Source: Synergistetes bacterium ADurb.Bin155
GTDB taxonomy: Bacteria > Synergistota > Synergistia > Synergistales > Thermovirgaceae
Assembly (NCBI GenBank): GCA_002070395.1
Contig: MWDE01000004.1
Span: 54,477-118,476 of the forward strand
Direction of reading: 5' to 3'
DNA: 64,000 nucleotides
Position 1 is the first letter of the stretch. Every line of letters begins with the position of its first letter. The position numbers and the translations under genes were made by a program. Under the pieces are notes generated by a model. The model made no database searches. It saw nothing but the letters and a program-made list of their open reading frames with translations, and had not been told where the DNA came from. Below, one piece after another: positions 18,873-28,080 of the stretch.

Positions 18873-19715
18873 CTAAAGGTACAACTCCCCTTTAAGGACG
18901 ATGCGGGCCTTGCCGGAGATCATCACCCGGTCCCCCGCGAGGGCGACGTTCAAGGCGCCCCCCCTTTTTGAAGCCTGGAAGGCATGGAACCGGTCCTTCC
19001 CCATGATCCCCGACCAATAGGGGGCGAGGACCGTATGGGCTGCCCCGGTCACCGGGTCTTCATCGATCCCCTCCCAGGAGCCGAAGTACCGGGAAACGAA
19101 GTCGTACGTGGAGGACCTGGAAGTGACGATCACCCCCTGGAAAGGCGGATCCCCCCGTTCGACGGCCAACAGGGCCTCCACCTTCGGACGCAGGCTTCGA
19201 AGGGTGGGTTCGTCCTTAACCCTAAGAAGCAGCATCTCGGCGCTGGGCGAGACCTGGACGTCCTCCACGGCTTCAAGCCCCAGGGCCTCCAGGAGCCCGG
19301 CGGGGACCACCGCTGGTTCGCTGTCGTTCCGGGGGAAGTCGAGGGTCACTCCCTCACCTTCCCGGGTTGCCGCCAGCGTGCCGCTGGCGCTTTCGAAGGT
19401 TATGCGGGTGGCGGAGGTCTCTTTCTCGGTGAAGATGACCCAGGATGACGCGAGGGTCGCGTGACCGCAGAGAGGTACTTCCACGGCGGGTGTGAACCAA
19501 CGGATCGAGAAGGACCCCCTCTCCCCGCCTCTTGTCGAAGGCGCTACGAAGGCGGTCTCGGAGAGGTTCATCTCCAGGGCGATCTTTTTCATCGTCTCCT
19601 CGGGGAGGAACGCCTCTACGAGGCACACCGCCGCAGGGTTCCCCTCGAAGGGTTCCTCTGTGAAGGCGTCCACCTGGTACACCGGAATGGAGAGGCTTTC
19701 TCCTGGTATTGCCAT
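18873..19715 (-). CDS. PhzF family isomerase-like protein
   Basis: 280 residues. PhzF/DapF-like fold with the N-terminal VDAFTEEPFEGNPAAVC, the catalytic Glu region MNLSETAF, PLCGHATLAS and the C-terminal GIDEDPVTGAAHTVLAPYW. Most members outside phenazine clusters have no assigned substrate. The ATG at 19715 (MAIPGES) fits the family start; an upstream in-frame Met at 19757 adds 14 residues unlike the family. It converges on the PPIase gene. Confidence 0.88.
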   Translation of the reverse strand: MAIPGESLSIPVYQVDAFTEEPFEGNPAAVCLVEAFLPEETMKKIALEMNLSETAFVAPSTRGGERGSFSIRWFTPAVEVPLCGHATLASSWVIFTEKETSATRITFESASGTLAATREGEGVTLDFPRNDSEPAVVPAGLLEALGLEAVEDVQVSPSAEMLLLRVKDEPTLRSLRPKVEALLAVERGDPPFQGVIVTSRSSTYDFVSRYFGSWEGIDEDPVTGAAHTVLAPYWSGIMGKDRFHAFQASKRGGALNVALAGDRVMISGKARIVLKGELYL

Positions 19716-19810
19716 CCCTTCACCCCCAGTCATTCTTGGTGTCACCAGTATACCCATCCCCTGGAATTTGGTCCTCCCCTTGGGTTATGATCGGAAACGG
19801 GGTGAGGTCG

Positions 19811-20476
19811 ATGATGCTCGCGATGGCCCGGTCAGAGATAGTGGTCTTCGGCAAAAGAATGCTTGAGAGGAGCCTTGTCACCGGGACGGGGGGCAACTTG
19901 AGCGTCCGGTCCGGCCGGCGCGTGGCTCTCTCGCCCAGCGGCGTGGAGTACGAAGCTATGAAGCCGGAAGATGTCGCGGTGGTGGACCTGGAAGGACGGC
20001 TGCTCGAAGGGGGGATGAAGCCCACCAGCGAGATGTCCCTGCACCTCGCCCTCTACCATGCGAGGCCCGACATCACCGCCGTGGTTCACACCCATTCCCC
20101 CTACGCCTGCGTCCTGGCCTGTCTCGGCCGGGAGATCCCGCCCTTTCATTACCTCGTGCCCCTGGTGGGCGGGAAGATACCCGTGGCGCCCTACGCCTGT
20201 TTCGGCACGCCGGAACTGGCCCGGTACGCGGTGGAGGCCATGGGTGAAGGGAAAGCCGCCCTTTTGGCCAACCACGGTATGGTCTCGGTGGCGGGATCCC
20301 TCTCTGAGGCCTTCCGTGTAGCCGAGACGGTCGAATTCCTGGCCATGGTCTATTCCAGGGTCCTGTCCCTGGGTGAACCAAGGGTCCTGACCGATGAAGA
20401 AGTAGACCAGGTGCTGGAGGCTTTCAAGAGTTACGGGCCTTCCAGGGCTACCGTCGCGCCTTTCGAGGAGGGATAG
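19811..20476 (+). CDS. Class II aldolase/adducin family protein
   Basis: 221 residues, like L-fuculose-phosphate aldolase. It has TGTGGNLSVR (substrate phosphate loop), the Zn-binding HTHSPYACV, and the third His in LLANHGMVS. Members cleave sugar phosphates, or are epimerases or decarboxylases; the substrate is not deducible. A GTG-started Fe-S gene follows 2 bp after the stop, so the two are probably one operon. Confidence 0.88.
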   Translation: MMLAMARSEIVVFGKRMLERSLVTGTGGNLSVRSGRRVALSPSGVEYEAMKPEDVAVVDLEGRLLEGGMKPTSEMSLHLALYHARPDITAVVHTHSPYACVLACLGREIPPFHYLVPLVGGKIPVAPYACFGTPELARYAVEAMGEGKAALLANHGMVSVAGSLSEAFRVAETVEFLAMVYSRVLSLGEPRVLTDEEVDQVLEAFKSYGPSRATVAPFEEG

Positions 20477-20478
20477 GA

Positions 20479-21186
20479 GTGAGTGACGACCTGACGCTGG
20501 AACTGGAAAAAGTGGTCCGGGAAGCGGGAGGATCGGGGTGTGGGTTTTCGGACCTTTCGGACCTTCAGGACCTTCCCTACCCGGGCCTCACCCGGGGTGT
20601 GACCGTCCTGCTGGCCCTTGCCCCGGCGATTATCGCCGCCATTGGCGAGGGCCCGACCCGCGATTACCACGATGAATACGAGAGAGCGAACAAGGAATTG
20701 GCGAGGATCGGGTTCGAGGTCGTGAGGTTCCTCGAAAAGGCTGGATACAGGGCTGGTCTCATCGACCCGACGACGCAGGAGTACGACGAGGGAACCCTCA
20801 GCGCCCCTTTCCCGCACAAGACCGCCGCCCTTCGTGCCGGCGTGGGGTGGATAGGGAAGTGCGACCTCCTCGTCACCGAGGAGTTCGGCTCCGCCTTCAG
20901 GATGTGCACCATCTTCACCGATGCTCCCCTCACCCCTGGGGATCCTTCGAGGGAGTCACGGTGCGGGCCTTGCACCGATTGCGTCCTGGCCTGCCCCGTT
21001 AAGGCCCCGACCGGCAAGGACTGGATGGAAGGGGTCTATCGGGACGAACTGGTGGATATCTTCGCCTGCAACAGGTACGCTAGGAAGCTCTCGGCGGATA
21101 ACGGGTGGTCCCATGTCATCTGCGGGATATGCATCCAGGCTTGTCCCTGGACAAGGAGGTACATCAACTCCAGAAGCGTTCCTTGA
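20479..21186 (+). CDS. 4Fe-4S double-cluster protein, epoxyqueuosine reductase-like
   Basis: 235 residues. The C-terminal half holds two ferredoxin-type clusters: CGPCTDCVLACP and CGICIQACP, with CNRYARKL between them, as in QueG. It is much shorter than true QueG (about 350-380 residues) and lacks its long C-terminal HEAT-like region. It may be a related reductase of unknown function. The start is GTG 20479, behind AGGAG. The 3' end overlaps the convergent symporter gene by 23 bp. Confidence 0.78.
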   Translation: MSDDLTLELEKVVREAGGSGCGFSDLSDLQDLPYPGLTRGVTVLLALAPAIIAAIGEGPTRDYHDEYERANKELARIGFEVVRFLEKAGYRAGLIDPTTQEYDEGTLSAPFPHKTAALRAGVGWIGKCDLLVTEEFGSAFRMCTIFTDAPLTPGDPSRESRCGPCTDCVLACPVKAPTGKDWMEGVYRDELVDIFACNRYARKLSADNGWSHVICGICIQACPWTRRYINSRSVP

Positions 21187-22618
21187 CGAAACACTCCACG
21201 GAGGAGAGGAAACGGTCCGTATCCAGGGGGGGCTTCGTGGCAAGGCTGACGGCGATGAAGACCGCTCCCGACAGGAGGATCCCCCAGAGGGGAGGCCAGT
21301 GACCCAGGGGCTTCATCCCCTCGACGTACATGAAGCCCACCGCAAGGCCTCCGACGACCATGCTGGACACGGCTCCCGCCGCGGTGGCCTTTTTCCAGAA
21401 GAACGCCCCCAGGGTGGCCGGCAGCTGCATGAGCAGCCCTCCCGAGGCCATGGCGGACAGGACCGCTATGAGGCCGAGCTGCATCCTGGCGAAGAAAAAG
21501 CAGGCGATCGTTATGATCGGGATGAGGAGCCTGCAGATCCGGAGTTCCGACTCCTCGGAAATATCGGGGAGTAAGGCCTTCACCACGTCCCTGCCGAACA
21601 TGGAACTCAGGGTCAGGATGATGGAGTTCATGGTCGACACCGCCGCAGCCATGATGCTGAGGAAGACGACGAGGGCCAGCGGGGCCGGGACCGATGAGAG
21701 CAGCATGGCCATGGCGTTGTCGGCTTTCTCAAGCCCCGGCATCTTCGCCGCGGCCGCCAGGCCGAAGACCACGCACAGGACGGTATAGACGAAACCGAAG
21801 GCGGAAAAGCCCAGGATCATCTTCCTGAGGTTACCCACGCTCGATGGGATATAAAGGCGTTGCACCACCTGGGGGTTCGTCACAGCGAAGAACGCCCAGG
21901 GAAGGGTCATCCCCAGGAACAGGGGAAAGGACCAGGATACCTCCAGGAGGTCGCGCCTGGCCAATAGGGCCCCGGGCAGCCCCTCGGGGAAGAGGGCGAA
22001 GGCTATGAAGCCCAGCAGCAGCAAGCTGGCGGCGAGCATTATCACGGCCTGGAAAGCGTCGGTCAGGGCCACCGACCTCAACCCCGCCCACCATGAGAAG
22101 ACGAAGGACACGCCCGCCGCGATGATCATGCCTGCCGTAAAGGATATGGCGCCCCCAGAGAGGATCTCCAGGAGGTAGCCCGTCCCCATCAGTTGGACCG
22201 AAGCGTAGGGGATGAGCATGACCAGGCACAGGACGGCCGACACGGCCCCCGCCGATGGGCTGCCGTAGCGTTTTGAAAGAAGTTCCGACGGGGTCACGAG
22301 CCGGTAGATCCTCCCCGCCGCCCAGTACCTGGGGGCGAAGATCACCATCAGTATCACCGTCGCCGCCAGGTAGGTCATCTCAAAACCGAGGCTGCCTATG
22401 CCGGAGGAATAGGTGAGCCCCACGAGGCCGACCATCATGAAGGCGCTGTAGGTGGTCGCGCTGTAGGTCATGGCCGAGATGAACCCGCCGACCTTGCGGT
22501 CCGCCAGGAAGTACTCGATCATGCCCTTACCGAGGTTCCTCCTGGCATGCCACGACAGGAGGGAGCCGAGGGTGAACCAAAGGGCGATGCCCGCCAGGAT
22601 CAGCGTACGGCTCATCAC
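21164..22618 (-). CDS. Sodium:solute symporter family protein
   Basis: 484 residues with about 13 membrane helices of the SSS/LeuT-like fold. Visible motifs are FLADRKVGGFISAMTYSATTYSAFMMVGL (two parts of the first helices) and MAAAVSTMNSIILTLSSM in the sodium-site region. It most resembles PanF/PutP-type members; the substrate is unknown. It overlaps the upstream 74-residue membrane gene by ATGA and sits in an operon headed by a NiaR-type regulator, so a niacin-related or other vitamin/organic acid substrate is possible. Confidence 0.88.
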   Translation of the reverse strand: MMSRTLILAGIALWFTLGSLLSWHARRNLGKGMIEYFLADRKVGGFISAMTYSATTYSAFMMVGLVGLTYSSGIGSLGFEMTYLAATVILMVIFAPRYWAAGRIYRLVTPSELLSKRYGSPSAGAVSAVLCLVMLIPYASVQLMGTGYLLEILSGGAISFTAGMIIAAGVSFVFSWWAGLRSVALTDAFQAVIMLAASLLLLGFIAFALFPEGLPGALLARRDLLEVSWSFPLFLGMTLPWAFFAVTNPQVVQRLYIPSSVGNLRKMILGFSAFGFVYTVLCVVFGLAAAAKMPGLEKADNAMAMLLSSVPAPLALVVFLSIMAAAVSTMNSIILTLSSMFGRDVVKALLPDISEESELRICRLLIPIITIACFFFARMQLGLIAVLSAMASGGLLMQLPATLGAFFWKKATAAGAVSSMVVGGLAVGFMYVEGMKPLGHWPPLWGILLSGAVFIAVSLATKPPLDTDRFLSSVECFVKERFWS

Positions 22619-22839
22619 CGGGCCTCCCCTTCATGGTCGGTTTTTCCCGCCCAGCCCGAAGTCACCCATACCCCCGCAAGGAGCACGGCCGCGGTGATGA
22701 GGTTCCAGAAAGCGAAGGAACCGGCTTTCCTGAGAATGGTGAAGGGCACGGCCACGTTAACGATCCCATAGAGCAGCGAAAAAAGGACCCACAGCTTCTC
22801 CTTGCGAGTCAAGGCCTCGCCTCCCGCGAAAGTGTTCAA
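22615..22839 (-). CDS. Small two-helix membrane protein, likely symporter partner
   Basis: 74 residues from TTG 22839, or 65 from TTG 22812, which has the better ribosome site (GGGAGG 7 nt upstream). Two membrane helices (WVLFSLLYGIVNVAVPFTIL and FWNLITAAVLLAGVWVTSG). Small membrane proteins like this (compare YhdT/DUF997) are often encoded beside SSS genes. It overlaps both neighbours, so it is translationally coupled to the regulator and the symporter. Confidence 0.7.
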   Translation of the reverse strand: MNTFAGGEALTRKEKLWVLFSLLYGIVNVAVPFTILRKAGSFAFWNLITAAVLLAGVWVTSGWAGKTDHEGEAR

Positions 22840-23345
22840 TCCATCTCCAGGTAACCCTTGTCCGCAAGGGCTTTTTCAATAGCGTCCAGCGTCATGTCAT
22901 CGTCGGCCTCCACGGTGTGGGCATGAAAACCTCGCGACAGGGAAAGCAAGGGCGACTGCCCCGTGCTCCTCAGGATGTTGACGAAGCGGGCCACATCCTC
23001 CCTGGAAGCCAGGTCGAGGTTGCCACGGATCTCGCCGTAGACGGGGTGGTCCACCACCACGTCTATCACCCGCCCCCCGGCCTCGATCATGGTGTTGAGT
23101 TCGTCGGCGATCTCTTCCACGCCGTGGCGGACGGGGAATATCCTCCTGGGTTTCGCCTCCCGGTGGACGTAACCCCGCGCCGTGGCCATAACCCGGAGGC
23201 CGCGGTCCCTCAGAAGGGCGATGTCCTGGACGATGGCCTGGCGGCTGACATTGAAGAGTTTGGCCAGTTCGGCGCCGCTCCTTGGGTCGTCGCTTTCGGT
23301 GAGGACCTGGGCAAGTTTTTCCAGCCTTCTTTCTCTCTCTGTCAA
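22836..23345 (-). CDS. niaR: NiaR-type transcriptional repressor (HTH + 3H domain)
   Basis: 169 residues; B. subtilis NiaR/YrxA is about 180. An N-terminal HTH_11 ([27 protein letters not shown]) is followed by a 3H domain with the conserved His in [10 protein letters not shown] and GFHAHTVEA. NiaR represses NAD-synthesis or niacin-uptake genes when bound to niacin and Ni. TTG 23345 with GAGAGGG 8 nt upstream is chosen over a longer ORF start. It heads the operon with the small membrane protein and the symporter. Confidence 0.88.
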   Translation of the reverse strand: MTERERRLEKLAQVLTESDDPRSGAELAKLFNVSRQAIVQDIALLRDRGLRVMATARGYVHREAKPRRIFPVRHGVEEIADELNTMIEAGGRVIDVVVDHPVYGEIRGNLDLASREDVARFVNILRSTGQSPLLSLSRGFHAHTVEADDDMTLDAIEKALADKGYLEMD

Positions 23346-23476
23346 AATGGAGCCCTCTCTTCTTCTGGCTGCTACCGGCAGATAATAGCAAAGATTCCCC
23401 TTTCTTCCAACACTTGGATTATCATGTCGGTGGAGGTGTCCATGGACCGACGAACATCTCACGGGGAGGTAAGGAT

Positions 23477-24277
23477 TTGGAAGACCAACAAAAGATGATG
23501 TCTCTCTCACCCAGGGAGGTCAGGCAGGCCGTCAGGGAGGGCCGATGGGCGGGCCCCACCGCGGGGATGGCCACCGGGTTCGTCCAGGCGAACCTGGTCA
23601 TCCTGCCCCGGGACTGGGCCTTCGACTTCCTGCTTTTTTGCCAGAGAAACCCTCGGCCCTGTCCCCTCCTCGAGGTCACCGAACCCGGGGATTGGGAACC
23701 CCGGGGGCTCGCGGAGGGCGCCGACCTCAGGAGCGATCTTCCCAGGTACAGGGTCTACCGGGAGGGTGTTCTGACGGAAGAGCCGACGGACATAAGGACC
23801 CTGTGGAGGGAGGGCCTGGTCTCCTTTCTCATCGGGTGCTCCTTCACCTTCGAGGGGGCTCTCCTTGAAGCGGGTCTTCCCGTGAGGCATATAGAGATGG
23901 GAGTGAACGTGCCCATGTACGTCACCTCAGTGGCCTGCAGGACCGCCGGCCGGCTCAAGGGCCCCATGGTGATGACCATGAGGCCCATCCCCGCCGCGAT
24001 GGTGGCCAGGGCGGTGACGGCCACGGCCCTTTTCCCTTCGGTCCACGGAGCTCCCCTTCACATCGGCGAACCGGACGCTATAGGGATCAAAGACCTATCC
24101 CGGCCCGATCACGGGGATCCCGTTGAAATAAGGGAGGGTGAGGTGCCGGTCTTCTGGGGGTGCGGGGTGACGCCCCAGGCGGTCCTGGCGGCATCGAGGC
24201 CGCCCTTCGCCATTACTCACGCCCCGGGGCACATGTTCGTGAGCGATAAAAAGAACGTTGATCTCTCGGTCTTCTAG
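23477..24277 (+). CDS. DUF1445 / D-glutamate cyclase family putative hydro-lyase
   Basis: 266 residues, the normal length for this family. Conserved parts are [39 protein letters not shown] and the C-terminal WGCGVTPQ and [12 protein letters not shown]. The mammalian relative converts D-glutamate to 5-oxo-D-proline; bacterial members are mostly annotated only as hydro-lyases. TTG 23477 is chosen because GGGGAGGT (23463-23470) is 6 nt upstream. It is divergent from the NiaR operon. Confidence 0.85.
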   Translation: MEDQQKMMSLSPREVRQAVREGRWAGPTAGMATGFVQANLVILPRDWAFDFLLFCQRNPRPCPLLEVTEPGDWEPRGLAEGADLRSDLPRYRVYREGVLTEEPTDIRTLWREGLVSFLIGCSFTFEGALLEAGLPVRHIEMGVNVPMYVTSVACRTAGRLKGPMVMTMRPIPAAMVARAVTATALFPSVHGAPLHIGEPDAIGIKDLSRPDHGDPVEIREGEVPVFWGCGVTPQAVLAASRPPFAITHAPGHMFVSDKKNVDLSVF

Positions 24278-24302
24278 TCAGTCTCGACCCTTGAAGAGGG
24301 GG

Positions 24303-24713
24303 TCAGGAAGGGTTCGAGAGGAAAGCTCCCCTCGCCGCTACGCGCAGGTCGGTCAGGGTCATGTCCCTGACCCTTTCAAAGACCCTTTCCACTTGGGAAG
24401 CGTACCGATTGGATATATCCCGGTGGGCCTCGAGAAGGGCCAAACCCTTTTCGCCGAGGTCCCTCCTGAAGCCCTGGGGGGTCTCCACGGATAACAGGTA
24501 ACCGTCGTAGAGCATCCTTTCCAGGAAGAGCTGTAATTCGGGGGAAACCGGCCTTTCGCGCTCCATGCCGAAGACGAAACCCAGGGGTACGTCCTCCTCG
24601 ACCTGGAGGAGCAGGATCGATTTGCGGAGCCTCGCGTAACCCCACAGGTCCGGGTTGTCGCCTTTCCTGGCCACCAGGCTGAGGATGACAACACGCCTTT
24701 CCAGGTCGTCCAT
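24303..24713 (-). CDS. Hypothetical protein, SocA/YwgA-like
   Basis: 136 residues from the ATG at 24713. It is mostly helical and charged, with a leucine-rich heptad-like segment (YARLRKSILLLQVEEDVPLG) and VSPELQLFLERMLYDGYL. The pattern loosely recalls SocA/Panacea or YwgA-type proteins, but I cannot assign it with confidence. Single gene, convergent with the DUF1445 gene; a long imperfect hairpin lies between their ends. Confidence 0.55.
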   Translation of the reverse strand: MDDLERRVVILSLVARKGDNPDLWGYARLRKSILLLQVEEDVPLGFVFGMERERPVSPELQLFLERMLYDGYLLSVETPQGFRRDLGEKGLALLEAHRDISNRYASQVERVFERVRDMTLTDLRVAARGAFLSNPS

Positions 24714-24854
24714 CGAAGTACCCCCCACGTCGTGTACACTTGGAGCTAACATACTTTACCAAAGCGTTGAGAAAAAACAAGGGCGCACGACGGCCCCTGA
24801 CGGGAAGGCAGCCCCTTTTTTTGAAACCCCCCGCGGGGGGCGATCCACCTTTGA

Positions 24855-24883
24855 TTGACTCTCCTTTTATTGCCATCTATACT
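24855..24883 (+). promoter_or_regulatory. Promoter of saccharopine dehydrogenase-like gene
   Basis: TTGACT (24855-24860), 17 bp, TATACT (24878-24883), 55 bp before the ATG with a good Shine-Dalgarno between them. The region is AT-rich compared with its surroundings. Confidence 0.8.
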
Positions 24884-24938
24884 AATTTATGCATACAATA
24901 ATGTGAAAAGGGCGGCCATTTTTAAAGGAGTGATCGGG

Positions 24939-26096
24939 ATGAAGGCGGTGCAGATCGGCGGGGGCCTCGTAGGCCAGGTAATAGCGGCGGACATGATGAA
25001 AGACTTCGAAGTGACCGTTCTGGATCATGATGCCGACGCCCTCGGCGAAGTCGAGAGGAAATGTCCCGGGGTCAGGACGGCCTTGGCATCGGCCACGGAT
25101 CCTGACCGCCTCGCCCCCCTGCTCGGGGACGCCGATATCGTGACGGCGGGGGTCCCGGGCCGTTTAGGCTTCGAGATGATGAAGACCGTCATCAACCTGG
25201 GGAAGAACCTGGTGGACATCTCCTTCATGGCGGAGGATTTCGAGGAACTGAACGGGCTCGCCAGGGAAAAGGGCGTGACCGTCATACCCGACATGGGCGT
25301 CGCTCCCGGGATGTCCAACTTCCTCATGGGGAGGGGGGCTTCGCTGCTCGACGAGGTGGAAGATGCCTTCGTCTTCGTCGGGGGCATCCCCGCCAAGGCC
25401 TTTCCCCCTTTCAACTACCAGGTCACCTGGTCCCCCAAGGATTGCATCGAGGAGTTCACCCGCCCCGTGACCATCGTGAAGGACTACCGCCAGGAAGTGG
25501 TTGAAGCCACCTCGGGGCTCCACCTCCGCGACGTCCCGGGCGTGGGGACCCTCGAGGCCTTTTACACCGACGGCCTGAGGAGCCTGGCCAGGAACATCAG
25601 GGCCAGGAACCTCGGCGAGATGACCCTGAGATGGCCCGGTCACGTGGAGCAGATGAGGCTCCTTCGGTCCATGGGCCTTTTCGAGGAGACCCCCAGGACC
25701 CTCGGGGGCAAGGAGGTCATCCCCCTGGAGGTCGCCGCGGACCTGCTCTTTCCCATGTGGAAGATGGAGCCCGAGAAGGGCGACAGGGATCTCACCGTCA
25801 TGGAAGTGGACGTGCACGGTTTCAGGGGCCCCGATGAAATGACCCTCTCCTGGCGGCTGCTGGACCACTTCGATGAAAAGACCTGGAATACCTCCATGAG
25901 CCGCTGCACGGGGTGCTCCTGCGCTATCTTCGCCAGGGCCGTCGCTCATGGGTTCGTGAAGCAGAAGGGCGTCCTGCCGGCGGAGACACTGGCCCATGAC
26001 GACGCCCTTTATCACTTCGTTATGGAGGAACACAGGAAGAGAAGGATAAAATACACTGAATCAATAAAGAAGGTGTTGAATGTAAGGCGGCCCTGA
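24939..26096 (+). CDS. Saccharopine dehydrogenase family oxidoreductase
   Basis: 385 residues. The N-terminal Rossmann fold MKAVQIGGGLVGQVIAAD is followed by the family's PDMGVAPGMSNFLMGRG segment and a C-terminal substrate domain. Relatives include lysine 6-dehydrogenase and saccharopine reductase. ATG 24939 has AAAGGAG 8 nt upstream. It sits about 2 kb before lysine 2,3-aminomutase, with NhaC between them, so a role in lysine or diamino acid metabolism is a reasonable guess. Confidence 0.82.
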   Translation: MKAVQIGGGLVGQVIAADMMKDFEVTVLDHDADALGEVERKCPGVRTALASATDPDRLAPLLGDADIVTAGVPGRLGFEMMKTVINLGKNLVDISFMAEDFEELNGLAREKGVTVIPDMGVAPGMSNFLMGRGASLLDEVEDAFVFVGGIPAKAFPPFNYQVTWSPKDCIEEFTRPVTIVKDYRQEVVEATSGLHLRDVPGVGTLEAFYTDGLRSLARNIRARNLGEMTLRWPGHVEQMRLLRSMGLFEETPRTLGGKEVIPLEVAADLLFPMWKMEPEKGDRDLTVMEVDVHGFRGPDEMTLSWRLLDHFDEKTWNTSMSRCTGCSCAIFARAVAHGFVKQKGVLPAETLAHDDALYHFVMEEHRKRRIKYTESIKKVLNVRRP

Positions 26097-26142
26097 GGGC
26101 CCTATCACCGTTGGGGTCGCTGATTAAAATAAAAAAATCATG

Positions 26143-26386
26143 TATAATGACCTTGTATCGATCGGAAGCCTGTGATACTTTCCATAAGTGAACCGTCCCT
26201 CAGGCGGGGGGCAGGATATCGAATTACGGGTTTACCGATGCCGCCCACGGGCGTTGCGAGGACCGTTCCCGGAGCGCCCGCGTAATGGTCTCCCTGGAGA
26301 GGAGGTGGGGCTGGGCGTTATTACTTAGGGTTCCTTAGGGTCACCATGGATTTGAGTTTTAATCCTTTGAGAAGGAGGTTTTTTTC
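26143..26386 (+). promoter_or_regulatory. Long leader of nhaC
   Basis: A TATAAT box at 26143-26148 (weak -35, CTGATT at 26120-26125) lies 239 bp before the nhaC ATG. The stretch has no ORF and contains a 6-bp GC stem (CGGGCG/CGCCCG, about 26248-26283) and other GC-rich repeats. It could be a structured leader, but I do not match it to a known riboswitch class. Confidence 0.4.
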
Positions 26387-27901
26387 ATGTCGGAGAAACA
26401 GCAGGTTAAGCCCGGTCTGGGTCTTTCCATCGCTGTTTTCGTGGCATCGGCCGCCATCATCAGTTACGGTGTTCTCGGGTTGGAAGTGGATGCCCACGTT
26501 CCCATCGTCTTTTCCACCGTTCTCGTCGGCGTCCTCGGTCTGACCGTCCTCAAGATGCCGTGGTCGCAGATCGAGGAAGGAGCCCTTAACGCCATTTCCA
26601 TCGCCCTCCAGGCGATCGTCATCCTGATAATCATAGGTATGGTCATCGGTATCTGGATCCAGAGCGGAGTTGTTCCCACCCTGATCTATTACGGCCTGTC
26701 CATCCTTTCGCCGTCGATCTTCCTGCTGGCCACCCTCCTCATCACTTCCGTCGTTTCGCTCGCTACGGGCTCGTCCTGGACGACGGCAGGTACGGTGGGC
26801 ATAGCCCTCATGGGTATAGCCTACGGGCTCGGCATACCCGCCCCGTTGACGGCCGGCATCGTGATCTCGGGAGCTTACCTCGGCGACAAGCTGTCGCCCC
26901 TCTCAGACACCACGAACCTGGCCCCGGCCGTGGCCGGCGCAAACCTGTTCGACCATATCAGGGCCATGATCTGGTCGACGGTTCCGGTCTACGTGATAGT
27001 CATGGTCATCTGCGTCGTCCTCGGGATGAAGTACGCCGGGGGCACGCTGGATGTCGAGAAGATCGCAGCCCTCCAGCAAATGATGAAGGCCGAGTTCAAC
27101 ATCGGGCTTCTGGGGTTCCTTCCTCCCATCGTTGTCATCGGGCTCGCCGTGATGAAAACCCCGGCCATCCCGGGCCTCTTTGCCGGTGTCCTGCTGGCCG
27201 CGATCATGTCCTTCTTCCAGGGCAACGGGCTGGGGGACATCATCAATGCCATCCACTATGGTTATGAAGCCGCCTTCTCCGCCGAGGTCGCCGGAGCCGA
27301 GGGCGAAGCCCTCCTGAACCTGCTAAGCCAGGCGAACCTGAACATCGTCCCCGAGGTAGCCAAGGAAGTTGGGGAGATGGTCAGCGAACTGGTCACTGGA
27401 GGCGGCCTCGACTCGATGATGTGGACCATATCGCTGATCTTCTGCGCCCTATTCTTCGGCGGCTCCATGGAGGCTTGCGGCTTCCTGGAGACCATCGTGG
27501 GAGCCGTCACGAAGCGGGTGAAGTCCGTGGGCGGGTTGATGGCTTCTGTCGTGGGCACCTGCTTCCTGGCCAACCTCTTCCTGGGGGACCAGTATCTTTC
27601 GCTGGTCATCCCGGGGAGGATGTTCAAGGTATCCTTCGAGGAGGCCGGGCTCGCCCCGAGGCTGCTCTCCCGTGCCTGCGAGGACAGCGGCACCATGACA
27701 TCGTCCCTCGTTCCCTGGAACACCTGCGGCGCCTACATGAGCGGCGTTCTTGGCGTGGCGACCCTCGCCTACGCTCCCTTCGCCTTCATGAACTGGATGA
27801 GCCCCATCGGATCCATAATCATGTCCTACATGAAGATAGGGATCTACTGGAGGAAGAAGGACGGCACCGACGTGGTAGCCAGGGAGAGGCCAACGGATTA
27901 A
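26387..27901 (+). CDS. nhaC: Na+/H+ antiporter NhaC family
   Basis: 504 residues with about 12 membrane helices. The NhaC signatures are VSLATGSSWTTAGTVGIALMG (one motif in two parts), GAYLGDKLSPLSDTTNLAPA and the C-terminal EDSGTMTSSLVPWNTCG. NhaC-type proteins are Na+/H+ antiporters; close relatives exchange malate/lactate or amino acids for Na+. ATG 26387 follows AAGGAGG. A terminator follows. Confidence 0.93.
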   Translation: MSEKQQVKPGLGLSIAVFVASAAIISYGVLGLEVDAHVPIVFSTVLVGVLGLTVLKMPWSQIEEGALNAISIALQAIVILIIIGMVIGIWIQSGVVPTLIYYGLSILSPSIFLLATLLITSVVSLATGSSWTTAGTVGIALMGIAYGLGIPAPLTAGIVISGAYLGDKLSPLSDTTNLAPAVAGANLFDHIRAMIWSTVPVYVIVMVICVVLGMKYAGGTLDVEKIAALQQMMKAEFNIGLLGFLPPIVVIGLAVMKTPAIPGLFAGVLLAAIMSFFQGNGLGDIINAIHYGYEAAFSAEVAGAEGEALLNLLSQANLNIVPEVAKEVGEMVSELVTGGGLDSMMWTISLIFCALFFGGSMEACGFLETIVGAVTKRVKSVGGLMASVVGTCFLANLFLGDQYLSLVIPGRMFKVSFEEAGLAPRLLSRACEDSGTMTSSLVPWNTCGAYMSGVLGVATLAYAPFAFMNWMSPIGSIIMSYMKIGIYWRKKDGTDVVARERPTD

Positions 27902-27931
27902 CGCCTGGCAGCAAACAGCGGTTGCTTTTCT

Positions 27932-27960
27932 GCGGCGGGGTTTCCCCGCCGCCTTTTCTT
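27932..27960 (+). terminator. Terminator of nhaC
   Basis: A perfect 9-bp stem GCGGCGGGG/CCCCGCCGC (27932-27940 with 27944-27952, loop TTT) is followed by CTTTTCTTT. Confidence 0.9.
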
Positions 27961-27996
27961 TCCCTGCCGAAGCTCTACGAGCGCGTCGCGTGTGAT

Positions 27997-28026
27997 TTGA
28001 CACCCTTCAAGACCAGGGTGTAGCAT
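27997..28026 (+). promoter_or_regulatory. Probable promoter of lysine 2,3-aminomutase
   Basis: Consensus TTGACA (27997-28002), 18 bp, TAGCAT (28021-28026). An ACCCT/AGGGT inverted repeat lies in the spacer. AAGGAGG precedes the ATG at 28081. Confidence 0.6.
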
Positions 28027-28080
28027 AAAAACCCGTAACGAACGATGCGGCGCATTATCCTATTATAAGGAGGTGGGGTC

